A DNA stretch of 64,000 nt, taken from the NCBI GenBank assembly GCA_022843955.1, contig JALHMQ010000008.1, positions 1 through 64,000 on the forward strand. Reading direction: 5' to 3'. Of this stretch, positions 8,429-16,008 are shown in pieces. Within the stretch, counting starts at the first letter, position 1; every line of letters starts with the position of its first letter. A program made the translations under genes and the position numbers. Source of the DNA: Burkholderiaceae bacterium (lineage in GTDB: Bacteria > Pseudomonadota > Gammaproteobacteria > Burkholderiales > Burkholderiaceae_F). Under the pieces are notes generated by a model, which was given only the letters and a program-made list of their open reading frames with translations, made no database searches and was not told the DNA's origin.

Positions 8429-8440
8429 CAGCGCCACACC
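8411..8440. terminator. Perfect 12-bp hairpin spanning a stop codon
   Basis: GGTGTGGCGCTG at 8411-8422 and its exact complement at 8429-8440 are separated by six bases. The TAG of the YiiX-like gene lies in the loop. Located between two convergent genes it could end transcription from both sides, although no T-tract follows on either strand. Confidence 0.5.
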
Positions 8441-8446
8441 GCACGC

Positions 8447-8689
8447 TCAGCCGGCAAATGGATTGCCGGTGGTGAACCACAGCGCGATGCCGGTGGCGAT
8501 GATGAACGCGCCATCGATCACGCCCACACCAACGAAGAACTTGGTCTGCAGCGTCGGGCCGAGTTCGGGCTGGCGTGCCACGCCTTCGAGGAACTTCATC
8601 GTCGCCAAGCCGATGCCGATGCACGAGCCCAGTGCCGGCACACCGATCATCAGGGCCACCGCCAGCGGCAGCGTTGCTTGCGTATCCAT
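8447..8689 (-). CDS. Orphan F-type ATP synthase subunit c-like proteolipid
   Basis: An 80-residue double-helix proteolipid. It has the glycine-rich first helix (LGSCIGIGLATMKFLEG), the polar loop ARQPEL at 38-43 and a second helix with the ion-binding acid Asp59 in VIDGAFII. These are the marks of F-type subunit c (AtpE). No sodium-binding Gln in helix 1 or Ser/Thr next to Asp59 is seen, so proton use would be expected. No other ATP synthase gene is near. The gene lies 12 bases after a four-helix membrane protein gene. The start has GAGGA upstream. A structural or regulatory role rather than ATP synthesis is possible. Confidence 0.8.
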   Translation of the reverse strand: MDTQATLPLAVALMIGVPALGSCIGIGLATMKFLEGVARQPELGPTLQTKFFVGVGVIDGAFIIATGIALWFTTGNPFAG

Positions 8690-8701
8690 GGTCGTCCTCG
8701 G

Positions 8702-9127
8702 TCAGAGTGGGTTCAGGCGCTCAGACGACAGCGGCGATGCCGGCGTCGAGCGGGCGAGACCTGCGCCCTGCAGCGCAGCGAATGCGGCCACCGCCAGCGC
8801 CTGCAGCAGCAGGTAGCCCCAGCCGACCGAGGTCACCTGCGCACTGAACGCGGCCAGCGCGACGCAGCCCAGCGCCCAGCCCACGTTGCCGATGATCACC
8901 ACCCGTGCCGCGATGCCTGGCACGGTGGTACTTCGCGCAAGCGCAACCAGGGCCGCCGCGTACGCAAGCATGAAGAGCCCGGTGGCGAGCACCAGGCCGG
9001 CCGGCAGACCGAGCAGGGAGGCCGCCCAACTGCTGGCGGCCGCCTGCACCGAGCCGAGGGTGCCGCTGGCCGCGGCGTCGATGACAAGCGCTGCGCGCAG
9101 CAGCCGTGAGGGATGGACATGTGTCAT
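8702..9127 (-). CDS. Small four-helix integral membrane protein
   Basis: A 141-residue hydrophobic protein with about four membrane helices and GLGRS-type short loops; it resembles a common family of unnamed proteobacterial membrane proteins. CGGAG lies eight bases before the ATG at 9127. It is the first gene of a likely two-gene operon with the orphan subunit c and is transcribed away from the XRE regulator. Function not recognised. Confidence 0.65.
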   Translation of the reverse strand: MTHVHPSRLLRAALVIDAAASGTLGSVQAAASSWAASLLGLPAGLVLATGLFMLAYAAALVALARSTTVPGIAARVVIIGNVGWALGCVALAAFSAQVTSVGWGYLLLQALAVAAFAALQGAGLARSTPASPLSSERLNPL

Positions 9128-9237
9128 GGTGATGCTCCGAGTTGAAGGCAAGGGCCGCGCCGCTTTGCAGCGATCTGCCACGGTCTGCAAAGATCGACGC
9201 CACGGAGAAAGCATCGACCGGCGGGCGGCGTAAAGCG

Positions 9238-9254
9238 ATTACGTTGGAGGTAAT
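9238..9254. promoter_or_regulatory. Palindrome, probable operator of the XRE/MmyB regulator
   Basis: Inverted repeat ATTAC-N7-GTAAT in the 213-base gap between the divergent membrane-protein and XRE genes. It is the clearest symmetric element there and lies about 110 bases before the membrane-protein start and 87 before the regulator start. Confidence 0.5.
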
Positions 9255-9340
9255 GGCCTTCACGCCAGCGCGGCCGAACAATCCGGACTGGCAACGCCAT
9301 CGCACCGGCTCGACTTCACCACCCACACGGACGCACTTTC

Positions 9341-10174
9341 ATGCACACATCTGCCGGCGCTTCATCGTCCAACGCACGGCACGGCGCCATCGGTCCGCTG
9401 CTGCGCGACTGGCGCACACGCCGGCGCCGCAGCCAGATGGATCTGGCGCTCGACGCCGGCGTGTCGCCGCGTCACCTGAGCTTCATCGAGACCGGGCGCG
9501 CCCGACCCAGCCCGCAGACGCTGCTGGCGTTGGCGCAGTGCCTCGATGTGCCGCTGCGCGAGCGCAATGGACTGCTGCTGGCGGCCGGCTTCGCACCCCG
9601 CTACTCGGAGAACTCGCTTGGGCAGACCGAGATGGACAGCGTGCGCGCCGCGCTCGAGCGCATCCTCGCCGCCCACGATCCGCTGCCCGGCGTGGTGCTC
9701 GACCGCCAGTGGAACGTGGTGCTGGCCAACCGCGGCGCCGGGCTGCTTGCCGATCTGCTGCCGGCCGCGCTGAAGACGCCCGCCATCAACGTGTTCCGGG
9801 CCAGCCTGCATCCGGATGGCATTGCCCGCTTTACCGAGAACTTTGCCGAGTGGGCGGCGATCCTCGTCGGCAGCCTGCGCCGCGCCGCCCAGCGCACCGC
9901 TGACGCTCAGCTCGATGCGCTGCTGAGGGAAGTCCTGGCTTATCCCAACGTGTGCGCCGTGCTCGCCGGCGCCGACACGGTCGAGCCCACCGCGCCGGTG
10001 CTGATCGTGCCCTGCGTGCTCGCCTTACCCGTCGGCCGCGTGAGCCTGTTCACCACGCTCACCACCTTCGGCACGCCGCGCGACATCACGCTCGATGAAC
10101 TGTGCATCGAGCTGTTCTATCCGGCCGACGCCGCCTCGGGCGAGCTGCTGCGGCGCGTGCTGTCGTCGCCCTGA
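9341..10174 (+). CDS. XRE-family regulator with MmyB-like ligand domain
   Basis: A 277-residue regulator. Residues 17-75 are a Cro/CI-type helix-turn-helix (SQMDLALDAGVSPRHLSFIETGRARPSPQTLLALAQCLDV). The rest is an MmyB-like ligand-binding domain (PGVVLDRQWNVVLANRGAGLL and the FTTLTTFGTPRDITLDELCIELFYPAD ending). In actinobacteria and proteobacteria this family controls adjacent oxidoreductase or membrane genes, possibly in response to a fatty-acid-like ligand. Here the divergent neighbours are the four-helix protein and the orphan subunit c. Confidence 0.85.
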   Translation: MHTSAGASSSNARHGAIGPLLRDWRTRRRRSQMDLALDAGVSPRHLSFIETGRARPSPQTLLALAQCLDVPLRERNGLLLAAGFAPRYSENSLGQTEMDSVRAALERILAAHDPLPGVVLDRQWNVVLANRGAGLLADLLPAALKTPAINVFRASLHPDGIARFTENFAEWAAILVGSLRRAAQRTADAQLDALLREVLAYPNVCAVLAGADTVEPTAPVLIVPCVLALPVGRVSLFTTLTTFGTPRDITLDELCIELFYPADAASGELLRRVLSSP

Positions 10175-10345
10175 TCGTTGTCACGGCGGCCGGGCGGCAC
10201 AGGCTTGCGTGCCACCGCGAGTCCGCTTTTCGTCCGTTCTTCCGTATGCCTGGGGCCGGCCGCCTCGTATCGTGCGGCCGACGCGTTGTCGTTTCGACCG
10301 CGGCGGCGCGTGTTGCAACCCATCCAACCCGTCAGGAGAAGAACC

Positions 10346-10708
10346 ATGGCCGTGGCACGCTCTGCATCCCCCGTTCCTCTGGTACTCAAGCGAAGTGGCG
10401 GCGCCATCATCGTCGCTGACCTGTCGATCTGGGCCGGCGTCGGCACGGCGGCAGAAAAGCGCGTCGCCATCCTCACCTTCACCAATGCGATCGAGGCAGA
10501 GGAGCGAATCGACCAGGCGCTCGCGCCCGGGCTGTACTCCTGCGTACTGCGCGTCATCGTCCGCGAGGACCTGCGCGGCGACTACGCCTACGACTTTCTG
10601 GTCGACGTCGATCTGATAGCCGCTGATGCGGGTGATGTCGACACCGGCCCGGCGCCGGGCCAGGGCATCGCCACCGCCCACAAGTTCGGCATCCGCGTCA
10701 CCGCCTAG
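10346..10708 (+). CDS. Hypothetical protein, 120 residues
   Basis: Not recognised. A soluble, beta-rich 120-residue protein with no signal peptide or membrane helix. CAGGAGA lies seven bases before the ATG. Eight bases separate its stop from the start of the outer-membrane-like protein, so the two are probably co-transcribed. Confidence 0.55.
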   Translation: MAVARSASPVPLVLKRSGGAIIVADLSIWAGVGTAAEKRVAILTFTNAIEAEERIDQALAPGLYSCVLRVIVREDLRGDYAYDFLVDVDLIAADAGDVDTGPAPGQGIATAHKFGIRVTA

Positions 10709-10716
10709 GAGGCCCC

Positions 10717-12075
10717 ATGCGCCATGCTCTGATTGCCCTGTTGCTGACGCCCTGCTGCGCGCTCGCGCAGCCGGGTTCGATTGGCACCGGCACCTTGATC
10801 GAGAAGGTGAACGGTGTCATCAACAACCGCGACATTGAAGGCTTGCTGACCAAATCGTCAGCCGGCAGCGTATCGGCCGCTGGCCTGGCCGGCGTCGATC
10901 CTGACTCGCTCAGCGTGATCGAGAACGTGCGTGACTTCTCGGTGCTGATCAAGGCCTTCGACAGCGACGCCAAGGGCTTTGGCGTCGCCATCGCGCCGGC
11001 CCGCACCAAGACGCCGTTTCCGCGCATCACGCTGCAGGAGTACAGCGAGCCGCGCGCCTACCTGACCCGCCTGCTCGGCAACCTGACGATCAGCTACGCG
11101 CAAGGCAAGACCAAGGAGGCGGGCACCGATTTCACCAAGCGCGCGGTGTCGGTGGCCACCAGCGCGTTCTGGGCGGCCGAAGACGATCCCGTGGTCGCCG
11201 TGGCGCGGGCGCAGGAGTGCTCCGCCGCTGCGCTGGCCAAGCTCCCCGACGTTGCGCCGCTGCCGCAGACCGAGCTGCTGCGCACCGACGAACTGCAGGA
11301 GATCGAGGCTGCCGCGGCCAAGGGCGACACCAAGGCGCAAGCGGCGATCGACGTCATCATCGCCGCTGCCCGCATCGGCGACCGCCAGGCGCTCGGCGAG
11401 ATGGCGACGCTGGAGGAAGCCGCACTGCGCCGCCGCGCCCGCGCCGGTGATGCGCAGGCCACCCGCGAGCTGCGCGAACTGCTGATCGCACGTGCCCAGG
11501 CCGGGCGGTTCGAAGACGCTGCCGCCACCGCCGCGCTCAAGGCGTTCAACAGCTGTGCCGAGCGCGTGCTCAAGCAGCTCGATGCGCGCTGGAATCGCAC
11601 CCGCTACTCGCTGTCGCTGGGCACCGGTGCGATCAAGGTGTCCGACGGCGGCGGTGGCAGCACGAGCCTCGGCCAGACGGCTGCGTTCAGCGTGCTCTAC
11701 GGTTTCGATGGCGTGCGTGCGCTGCAGGACCGCGCTGCGCTGACTCTGACCGGCCGCTTCGCGCAAGACGAGCCGGTGCTGCGGACGCTCGCCAGCGGCG
11801 ACGTCAGGCAGATCGACACCACGCTGCTGGCGGTGCGCCTGTCCGGCGGTTCATCGGTGTTCCGCGGGCTGGTGGAAGCGAGCAATGCCGAGGCGACCGA
11901 CATCACCACCACGCAGCGCACCTTCCGCCGTGCGCTTGGCATCGACTATCGCGTGCTCGACGGCCTGTGGCTGAACCTGCGCTACGGCAAGCAGAAACGC
12001 CTGGATGGCGGCGGCGACGAGACCGCCTCGTTCCTCGTGCTGAACTACAGCCCGAGCGCGACGCTGGGCCGATAG
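10717..12075 (+). CDS. Exported protein, probable outer-membrane C-terminal barrel
   Basis: A 452-residue exported protein with signal peptide MRHALIALLLTPCCALAQ. The middle, residues about 150-290, is alanine-rich and helical. The last 160 residues alternate hydrophobic residues in beta-strand fashion (RYSLSLGTGAIKV, TAAFSVLYGF, LRYGKQKRL, SFLVLNY), suggesting a small outer-membrane barrel. No family name can be given. The upstream 120-residue gene is probably co-transcribed and may supply a partner. Confidence 0.55.
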   Translation: MRHALIALLLTPCCALAQPGSIGTGTLIEKVNGVINNRDIEGLLTKSSAGSVSAAGLAGVDPDSLSVIENVRDFSVLIKAFDSDAKGFGVAIAPARTKTPFPRITLQEYSEPRAYLTRLLGNLTISYAQGKTKEAGTDFTKRAVSVATSAFWAAEDDPVVAVARAQECSAAALAKLPDVAPLPQTELLRTDELQEIEAAAAKGDTKAQAAIDVIIAAARIGDRQALGEMATLEEAALRRRARAGDAQATRELRELLIARAQAGRFEDAAATAALKAFNSCAERVLKQLDARWNRTRYSLSLGTGAIKVSDGGGGSTSLGQTAAFSVLYGFDGVRALQDRAALTLTGRFAQDEPVLRTLASGDVRQIDTTLLAVRLSGGSSVFRGLVEASNAEATDITTTQRTFRRALGIDYRVLDGLWLNLRYGKQKRLDGGGDETASFLVLNYSPSATLGR

Positions 12076-12336
12076 CAACAGGCGCTTGCAGCCGCGTGCT
12101 TGTCTGGCGCCAGGTTGCATGCACGCGCCGCTCGGGCTGGCGGCGGTGCTGGCGACTTGTGTCGTCAGATACCCGACGCTCGGGATGCGAGCTGTCGTCC
12201 ATTTCTGACTTTCGGACAGCGGGGTTGACGCATCAGGGCCCGGACTTGCACCGGGGTACAGCGCCCAACCTCGAAGGGCAGCCCGGCGATACCCGCGCCT
12301 ATGGCCTGCAGATGCAAGCGGTTCGCTCGTTGCGGA

Positions 12337-12711
12337 TCAATCGGACCGCGCGGAGGAGGCGCGCTCGAACAGCGCACGCAGACTCGGCATGATGTAGACC
12401 TCGACCGCGGCCAGACCCAGAAGCCGGGACAAGCGCGTCGGCTTTGAGTGGGGCCGCAGTTGCGCAACTACACGCTGACGCACCTTGAAGCGCAGCGTCA
12501 AATTCGCAACCTGCAGACCGCGCTGCAATCGGGCCAGCAGTGATTGCCGCTGCCTGCGGTCGGCTAATGGGCCCAACGCCCATTGGTGCGACCACAGTCG
12601 CGGCAACGTCACGTCGATGATCGTATCGGTGGCCGTGACAGTCACCACCTCTCCGTTTGCCGCGCGCAGCGAGAGGTCGGCATGAATCGTCAGCGGCACC
12701 AGATTGGTCAT
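12337..12711 (-). CDS. Hypothetical protein, 124 residues, paired with upstream small gene
   Basis: Not recognised with certainty. The 124-residue protein begins with a beta-rich portion (VPLTIHADLSLRAANGEVVTVTATDTIIDV) and ends with basic and leucine-rich segments, including SRLLGLAAVEVYIMPSL. The ATG at 12711 shares its A with the TGA of the preceding 67-residue gene, so translation is coupled; a GTG three bases earlier is possible. The tight coupling suggests the two products form one unit. Confidence 0.55.
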   Translation of the reverse strand: MTNLVPLTIHADLSLRAANGEVVTVTATDTIIDVTLPRLWSHQWALGPLADRRQRQSLLARLQRGLQVANLTLRFKVRQRVVAQLRPHSKPTRLSRLLGLAAVEVYIMPSLRALFERASSARSD

Positions 12712-12914
12712 CACTGCTTGGGCAGATCGCGGCTGCGTATCTTGAGCACGCCGTTGAGCTTCCAGTTCGCCGTCGCCGCCGAGCTATTGGTGCCGCTCGG
12801 GATGCCGATTTCCATATTGCCGAACTCGTAGGTGATCTCGGCACCGCGGCCGGTGAGCTTGTCGTACAGGTCGATGGCGAGTTCAGGCCAGGTCGTGTGG
12901 GCTTGGGGTGTCAT
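12711..12914 (-). CDS. Hypothetical small protein, 67 residues
   Basis: A 67-residue acidic/neutral protein with an N-terminal helix (ELAIDLYDKLTGRGAEITYEF) and the end WKLNGVLKIRSRDLPKQ. The ribosome-binding site AAGGAGG is nearly perfect. It is coupled by a one-base overlap to the 124-residue gene. I do not know a function; the pair lies at the end of the minus-strand block with fasciclin and HiPIP. Confidence 0.6.
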   Translation of the reverse strand: MTPQAHTTWPELAIDLYDKLTGRGAEITYEFGNMEIGIPSGTNSSAATANWKLNGVLKIRSRDLPKQ

Positions 12915-12988
12915 GGGAGTTCCTCCTTGGGAAGTCGGTGGGTGAAAGTTGCGGATTCGATAAAGGCCGGCCGCCAGTGTTCATGCGG

Positions 12989-13156
12989 TCAGCGGGTGCG
13001 CCATGTCTGGAACTCACGTGCCGTCTTCAACGATGACGGATTGCGCTGGCTTCGCAAGCTCGACATACGGCGGAACTCGTAAGCGGTCGCTGCCGAGGCC
13101 ACCGAGATCATCGCGGCGCAGAGCGTCATCAAGTCAGTCATCGTCATGTCAATCAT
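12989..13156 (-). CDS. Small membrane-type peptide, 55 residues
   Basis: A short gene read directly from the minus strand: MIDMTMTDLMTLCAAMISV at the start, a hydrophobic helix through SAATAY, then a basic tail ending FQTWRTR. AGGAG lies seven bases before the ATG, and the gene sits between two co-directional genes with good sites, which is why I call it. It looks like a single-helix membrane peptide with a positive C terminus. Function unknown. Confidence 0.5.
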   Translation of the reverse strand: MIDMTMTDLMTLCAAMISVASAATAYEFRRMSSLRSQRNPSSLKTAREFQTWRTR

Positions 13157-13227
13157 GGTCTTGCTCCTTCAGGTAGAGATCCGTGAAACGGACCCTGCGA
13201 TAGCCCGCTCATTGCCCGCGTGACGCC

Positions 13228-13746
13228 TCAGTTCGGCAGGACGACGGTGTCGATCACGTGAATCACGCCGTTCTTGGCGACGACGTCGGTCTTGACGACA
13301 TTGGCGTTGTTGATCTTCACGCCAGAAGGCGATGCGACCACACTCAGCGCCTGGCCCTGGACCGTCTTGACGGCGCCGGTCGCTACGTCAGCGGCCATGA
13401 TCGTTCCCGGCACCACGTGGTACGTGAGCACCTTGGTCAGCGCCGCCTTGTCGGCGAGCAAGGCGTTGAGCTTGTCGGCGGGGATCTTGGCAAAGGCGGC
13501 GTCGGTCGGCGCAAAGACGGTGAAAGGGCCTGGTCCTTTCAGCGTATCGATCAGGCCGGCGGCGGTGAGGGCCTTGGCCAGCGTGTTGAACTGGCCGGCC
13601 GCGACGGCGGTGTCGACGATGTCGGACTTGGCTGCCAATGCAGCGGTGTTCTTCGTGCCGTAACTGCCGCCAGCGACAACGACCGTTGGCACGGCAGCGA
13701 GCGTTGCAGCAGCGACGGCGGTGGCGAGAACTGATTTGATCTTCAT
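13228..13746 (-). CDS. Secreted fasciclin (FAS1) domain protein
   Basis: A 172-residue protein with a signal peptide (residues 1-25) and one FAS1 domain (about 38-170). Its H1 box is [15 protein letters not shown] and its H2 box [19 protein letters not shown] lies between them. Bacterial FAS1 proteins are extracytoplasmic adhesion or stress proteins. AAGGAG precedes the ATG. It lies in the minus-strand block with HiPIP and the DCC-COQ7 gene; FAS1 genes often accompany oxidative or light-stress loci, which supports but does not prove shared control. Confidence 0.88.
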   Translation of the reverse strand: MKIKSVLATAVAAATLAAVPTVVVAGGSYGTKNTAALAAKSDIVDTAVAAGQFNTLAKALTAAGLIDTLKGPGPFTVFAPTDAAFAKIPADKLNALLADKAALTKVLTYHVVPGTIMAADVATGAVKTVQGQALSVVASPSGVKINNANVVKTDVVAKNGVIHVIDTVVLPN

Positions 13747-13910
13747 GAAACTTGACTCCTTTATTGCGGTTGAAGGAAAGAAAAGACTGCTCGACTTGGT
13801 ATCGCTCGGCAGCGGGCGCGGTTCAATCTCGCCAGCGCCGGCGCCGTGATCAGTGCCGCTCGCGCGGTGATGACGACGCTCGCGGTTTTGGGTTCATCGG
13901 TGCAGCGGCA

Positions 13911-14222
13911 TCAAGCCTTCTTGACCCAGGCCACGCACCAGCCCTTGGCGTTGACGAGTTTGTTGCCCACCGCAGCGCACGGCGCCCACTCTTCGTTTCC
14001 CTTGGCGGCGAACGACTGGCAATTGGCGCAGTTGCGAGCGGCGACGAAAGTCGGGAACTTGGCCTTGTCGACCTTCGTGGCGTCGTGTTTGTAGCCAAGC
14101 GAGACAGCAGTGCGATCGGATTCCTCGAGCTTCGCCGCCTGGGCGGACGCGCTGCGAGCCCCGGCAGCGGCAAGTGCCGCGCTGGGCAATGCAGCAAAGA
14201 GGAACGTGCGACGAGACGTCAT
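13911..14222 (-). CDS. High-potential iron-sulfur protein (HiPIP)
   Basis: A 103-residue Tat-exported HiPIP. The twin-arginine leader is TSRRTFLFAAL; the mature part carries the four cluster cysteines Cys65, Cys68, Cys82 and Cys96 (CANC, APC, GWC). HiPIPs hold one 4Fe-4S cluster and carry electrons in the periplasm, to a reaction centre or terminal oxidase. The gene begins 29 bases after the small membrane-protein gene and is probably co-transcribed with it. No photosynthesis genes are in the window, so respiratory or protective use is more likely here. Confidence 0.88.
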   Translation of the reverse strand: MTSRRTFLFAALPSAALAAAGARSASAQAAKLEESDRTAVSLGYKHDATKVDKAKFPTFVAARNCANCQSFAAKGNEEWAPCAAVGNKLVNAKGWCVAWVKKA

Positions 14223-14251
14223 GCGGATTCCCTTTCGTGACAAAAAATGAC

Positions 14252-14578
14252 TTATCGGGCGGGCCGATCGAAATCGATCAGGGGGTAGGCATCGGCGACA
14301 TACGCCGGGCCTTTGGCAATCAGGACGATCACGCACAACAGTGCCACCGTGAACACGGCCGTCCAGAGCAACACCAGCAGGCTGGCAAGCAGGATCTGAA
14401 TGGTGACGACCAGCTTGGCGTTGGCCGGGTCGTCGCCAAGGACAACCGATGCAACGAGCACGGCGACGATGGGCAGGGCGGTCGCGGCGAGAGCGACCAT
14501 CGGCAGACGGCGCAGCACGGTCCATTCAAGACCAGGTGGTGAGCGCTGGAAGCCAGGGAGTTTCGTGAGCACAGTCAT
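14252..14578 (-). CDS. Small two-helix membrane protein upstream of HiPIP
   Basis: A 108-residue protein with two long hydrophobic segments (VALAATALPIVAVLVASVVL and IQILLASLLVLLWTAVFTVALLCVIVLIAK). The C terminus ends DFDRPAR. The start at the ATG 14578 is preferred over a GTG six bases earlier. It is not recognised; its position immediately before the HiPIP gene suggests a membrane partner such as a donor or acceptor anchor. Confidence 0.6.
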   Translation of the reverse strand: MTVLTKLPGFQRSPPGLEWTVLRRLPMVALAATALPIVAVLVASVVLGDDPANAKLVVTIQILLASLLVLLWTAVFTVALLCVIVLIAKGPAYVADAYPLIDFDRPAR

Positions 14579-14732
14579 GTCCACTCTTTCATCGGGCTTT
14601 CACGGTTCACGCCGGGCGCGCAAAGGCTGCGATGTAGCTCACCGAGGTGCCGCGAACCCACGCAGCGCGATTGAGCACCGGGAGGTAGCGCATGCCGCGC
14701 AGCTCGACTCAGCAAGCGTTCGCGCACACGCG

Positions 14733-15623
14733 TCACAGGCGACGGCTGGCGGCAACGGCCAGTTCCGAGCCTTTGCCAACAACGGCCGTCCAGGCTCGGG
14801 CGAACGCGCCGGGTTGCGCATGCAAGTGGGCAAGGGCCTCATCGCGATGCGCAATCTCGTCGCGGCGACAGGCAGCCAGCGTTTCGCGCAGTGCACCCAA
14901 TTCCGGATACGCCGACAGTCGCTCGATCTGCACCGCGTAGTGCCGGTCGACGAAGCGCTCGACGGCCGCCACCGTGACGAACACGGCGCGCGGTCCGAGC
15001 AGTGCGGGCATCGCACCCGTCACCCAGCCCGCGACTCGCCACAGCGGCAAAAGCCGACTGCGCGCCGACGAGGGCAACCAGTGCCGTATCCGCCGCAGGT
15101 GCAGAACCTCAGTAGCAAGATGGCGCGCGGCGAAGGCGCGCAACTCGCCGTCGCGTGCGACCGCCAAGATGCCGCGATAGATCTGCACGGCGCCCACCTC
15201 ACCGGCGTGATCGGTGCGCAAATCGGCCACCACCGCAGCCGGCAGCGCACTTGGGGGCGTTGCCGCCCGGCGCCACAGTGGGCGCAGGCGAAGAAAAGTC
15301 GAATAGCCGAGTTCCAAAACGTTCAGCACGGGCCAGCGCGTAACGATCGGCGCGACCCATCGGTATGCATGCAGGCGACTCCAAATCATCGCGAACGCAG
15401 GAACGCCCGTGACCAACGAGCCATCTGCGCGTCGCGCGTGCAGGCGCGCCATTGCGGCGTCGCGGGCGAGGTCGACGCCGAGCGCGGCGGGATCGCAGTT
15501 GGATGCGTCTACCCAGACAATCGACGTAGCCCCTTCTTGACCGCGGTAGTGCGCAATCTCTTGCCGGCACAGAGGACAAGCGCCATCGAAGTAGACGACG
15601 CAGTTGGCAGCGGAAACTGTCAT
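14733..15623 (-). CDS. DCC thiol-disulfide domain fused to COQ7-type di-iron hydroxylase
   Basis: A 296-residue fusion. Residues 5-115 form a DCC (DUF393) domain with the motif FDGACPLC (Cys16, Cys19). Residues from about 130 form a COQ7/demethoxyubiquinone-hydroxylase domain with the di-iron ligand motifs present: LRTDHAGEVGA, HLATEVLHL, AVERFVDRHY and RRDEIAHRDEA. COQ7 adds a hydroxyl to a ubiquinone precursor; the DCC half may give a thiol redox function. GGAG precedes the ATG. It is four bases downstream of the 68-residue gene, facing the LitR-type regulator, so light or oxidant control is plausible. Confidence 0.82.
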   Translation of the reverse strand: MTVSAANCVVYFDGACPLCRQEIAHYRGQEGATSIVWVDASNCDPAALGVDLARDAAMARLHARRADGSLVTGVPAFAMIWSRLHAYRWVAPIVTRWPVLNVLELGYSTFLRLRPLWRRAATPPSALPAAVVADLRTDHAGEVGAVQIYRGILAVARDGELRAFAARHLATEVLHLRRIRHWLPSSARSRLLPLWRVAGWVTGAMPALLGPRAVFVTVAAVERFVDRHYAVQIERLSAYPELGALRETLAACRRDEIAHRDEALAHLHAQPGAFARAWTAVVGKGSELAVAASRRL

Positions 15624-15627
15624 GCGC

Positions 15628-15834
15628 CTAGCTCCGGCTAACGTGTTGCGCCGGGCCGTTGAGCTCCACGGTGTAGTCCACCATCCGCGCGCCTCCCAAA
15701 TACGGCGGCGTGGCACGTACTTCGGCCTCGGCGTCGCGAGGCAGACCGCCGGCATAGTCACCGGCGCCCTTGCCATCCGGGTACTTGATCAAGGCGAAAC
15801 CTCTGATTACGACCGGGACTCGATAAGTGGGCAT
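15628..15834 (-). CDS. Small hypothetical protein heading the DCC-COQ7 operon
   Basis: A 68-residue protein beginning MPTYRVPVVIRGFALIKYPDG and rich in small residues; not recognised. CGGAG lies eight bases before the ATG. Only four bases separate its stop from the DCC-COQ7 start, so the two form an operon reading away from the MerR gene. A sigma-70-like promoter lies just upstream. Confidence 0.6.
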   Translation of the reverse strand: MPTYRVPVVIRGFALIKYPDGKGAGDYAGGLPRDAEAEVRATPPYLGGARMVDYTVELNGPAQHVSRS

Positions 15835-15880
15835 CTGGCTGACTCCGCTTTTGAAGGACTTGCGCGTGAACTGGTGATGT

Positions 15881-15942
15881 CTAGGACAATAAGAAAGCTG
15901 AACCGTTTTTGTCAAGCTTTTATTGGAACAAAATTAGGACAA
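15881..15942 (-). promoter_or_regulatory. Promoter of the DCC-COQ7 operon with repeated GGACAA elements
   Basis: On the minus strand a -35 box TTGACA (15915-15910) and a -10 box TATTGT (15891-15886) are 18 bases apart. GGACAA occurs at 15884-15889 and 15937-15942, with a variant GGAACA at 15925-15930, and the -35 box itself contains the opposite GACAA. The repeats are good candidates for the binding sites of the divergent LitR/CarH-type MerR protein. Confidence 0.5.
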
Positions 15943-16008
15943 AGACGAATTATTTCGTGACACAATCGCGAAAATGGGTTTTCAACTTCAGTACTTAACG
16001 CTCCAACC

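Noticed and set aside
8447-8689. Part of an atp operon
   Set aside because: Neighbours on both sides are unrelated to ATP synthase; the subunit c gene stands without atpB or atpF.
13911-14222. Evidence of a photosynthesis gene cluster
   Set aside because: HiPIP occurs in purple bacteria, but no puf, bch or crt gene is present, so photosynthesis cannot be claimed.
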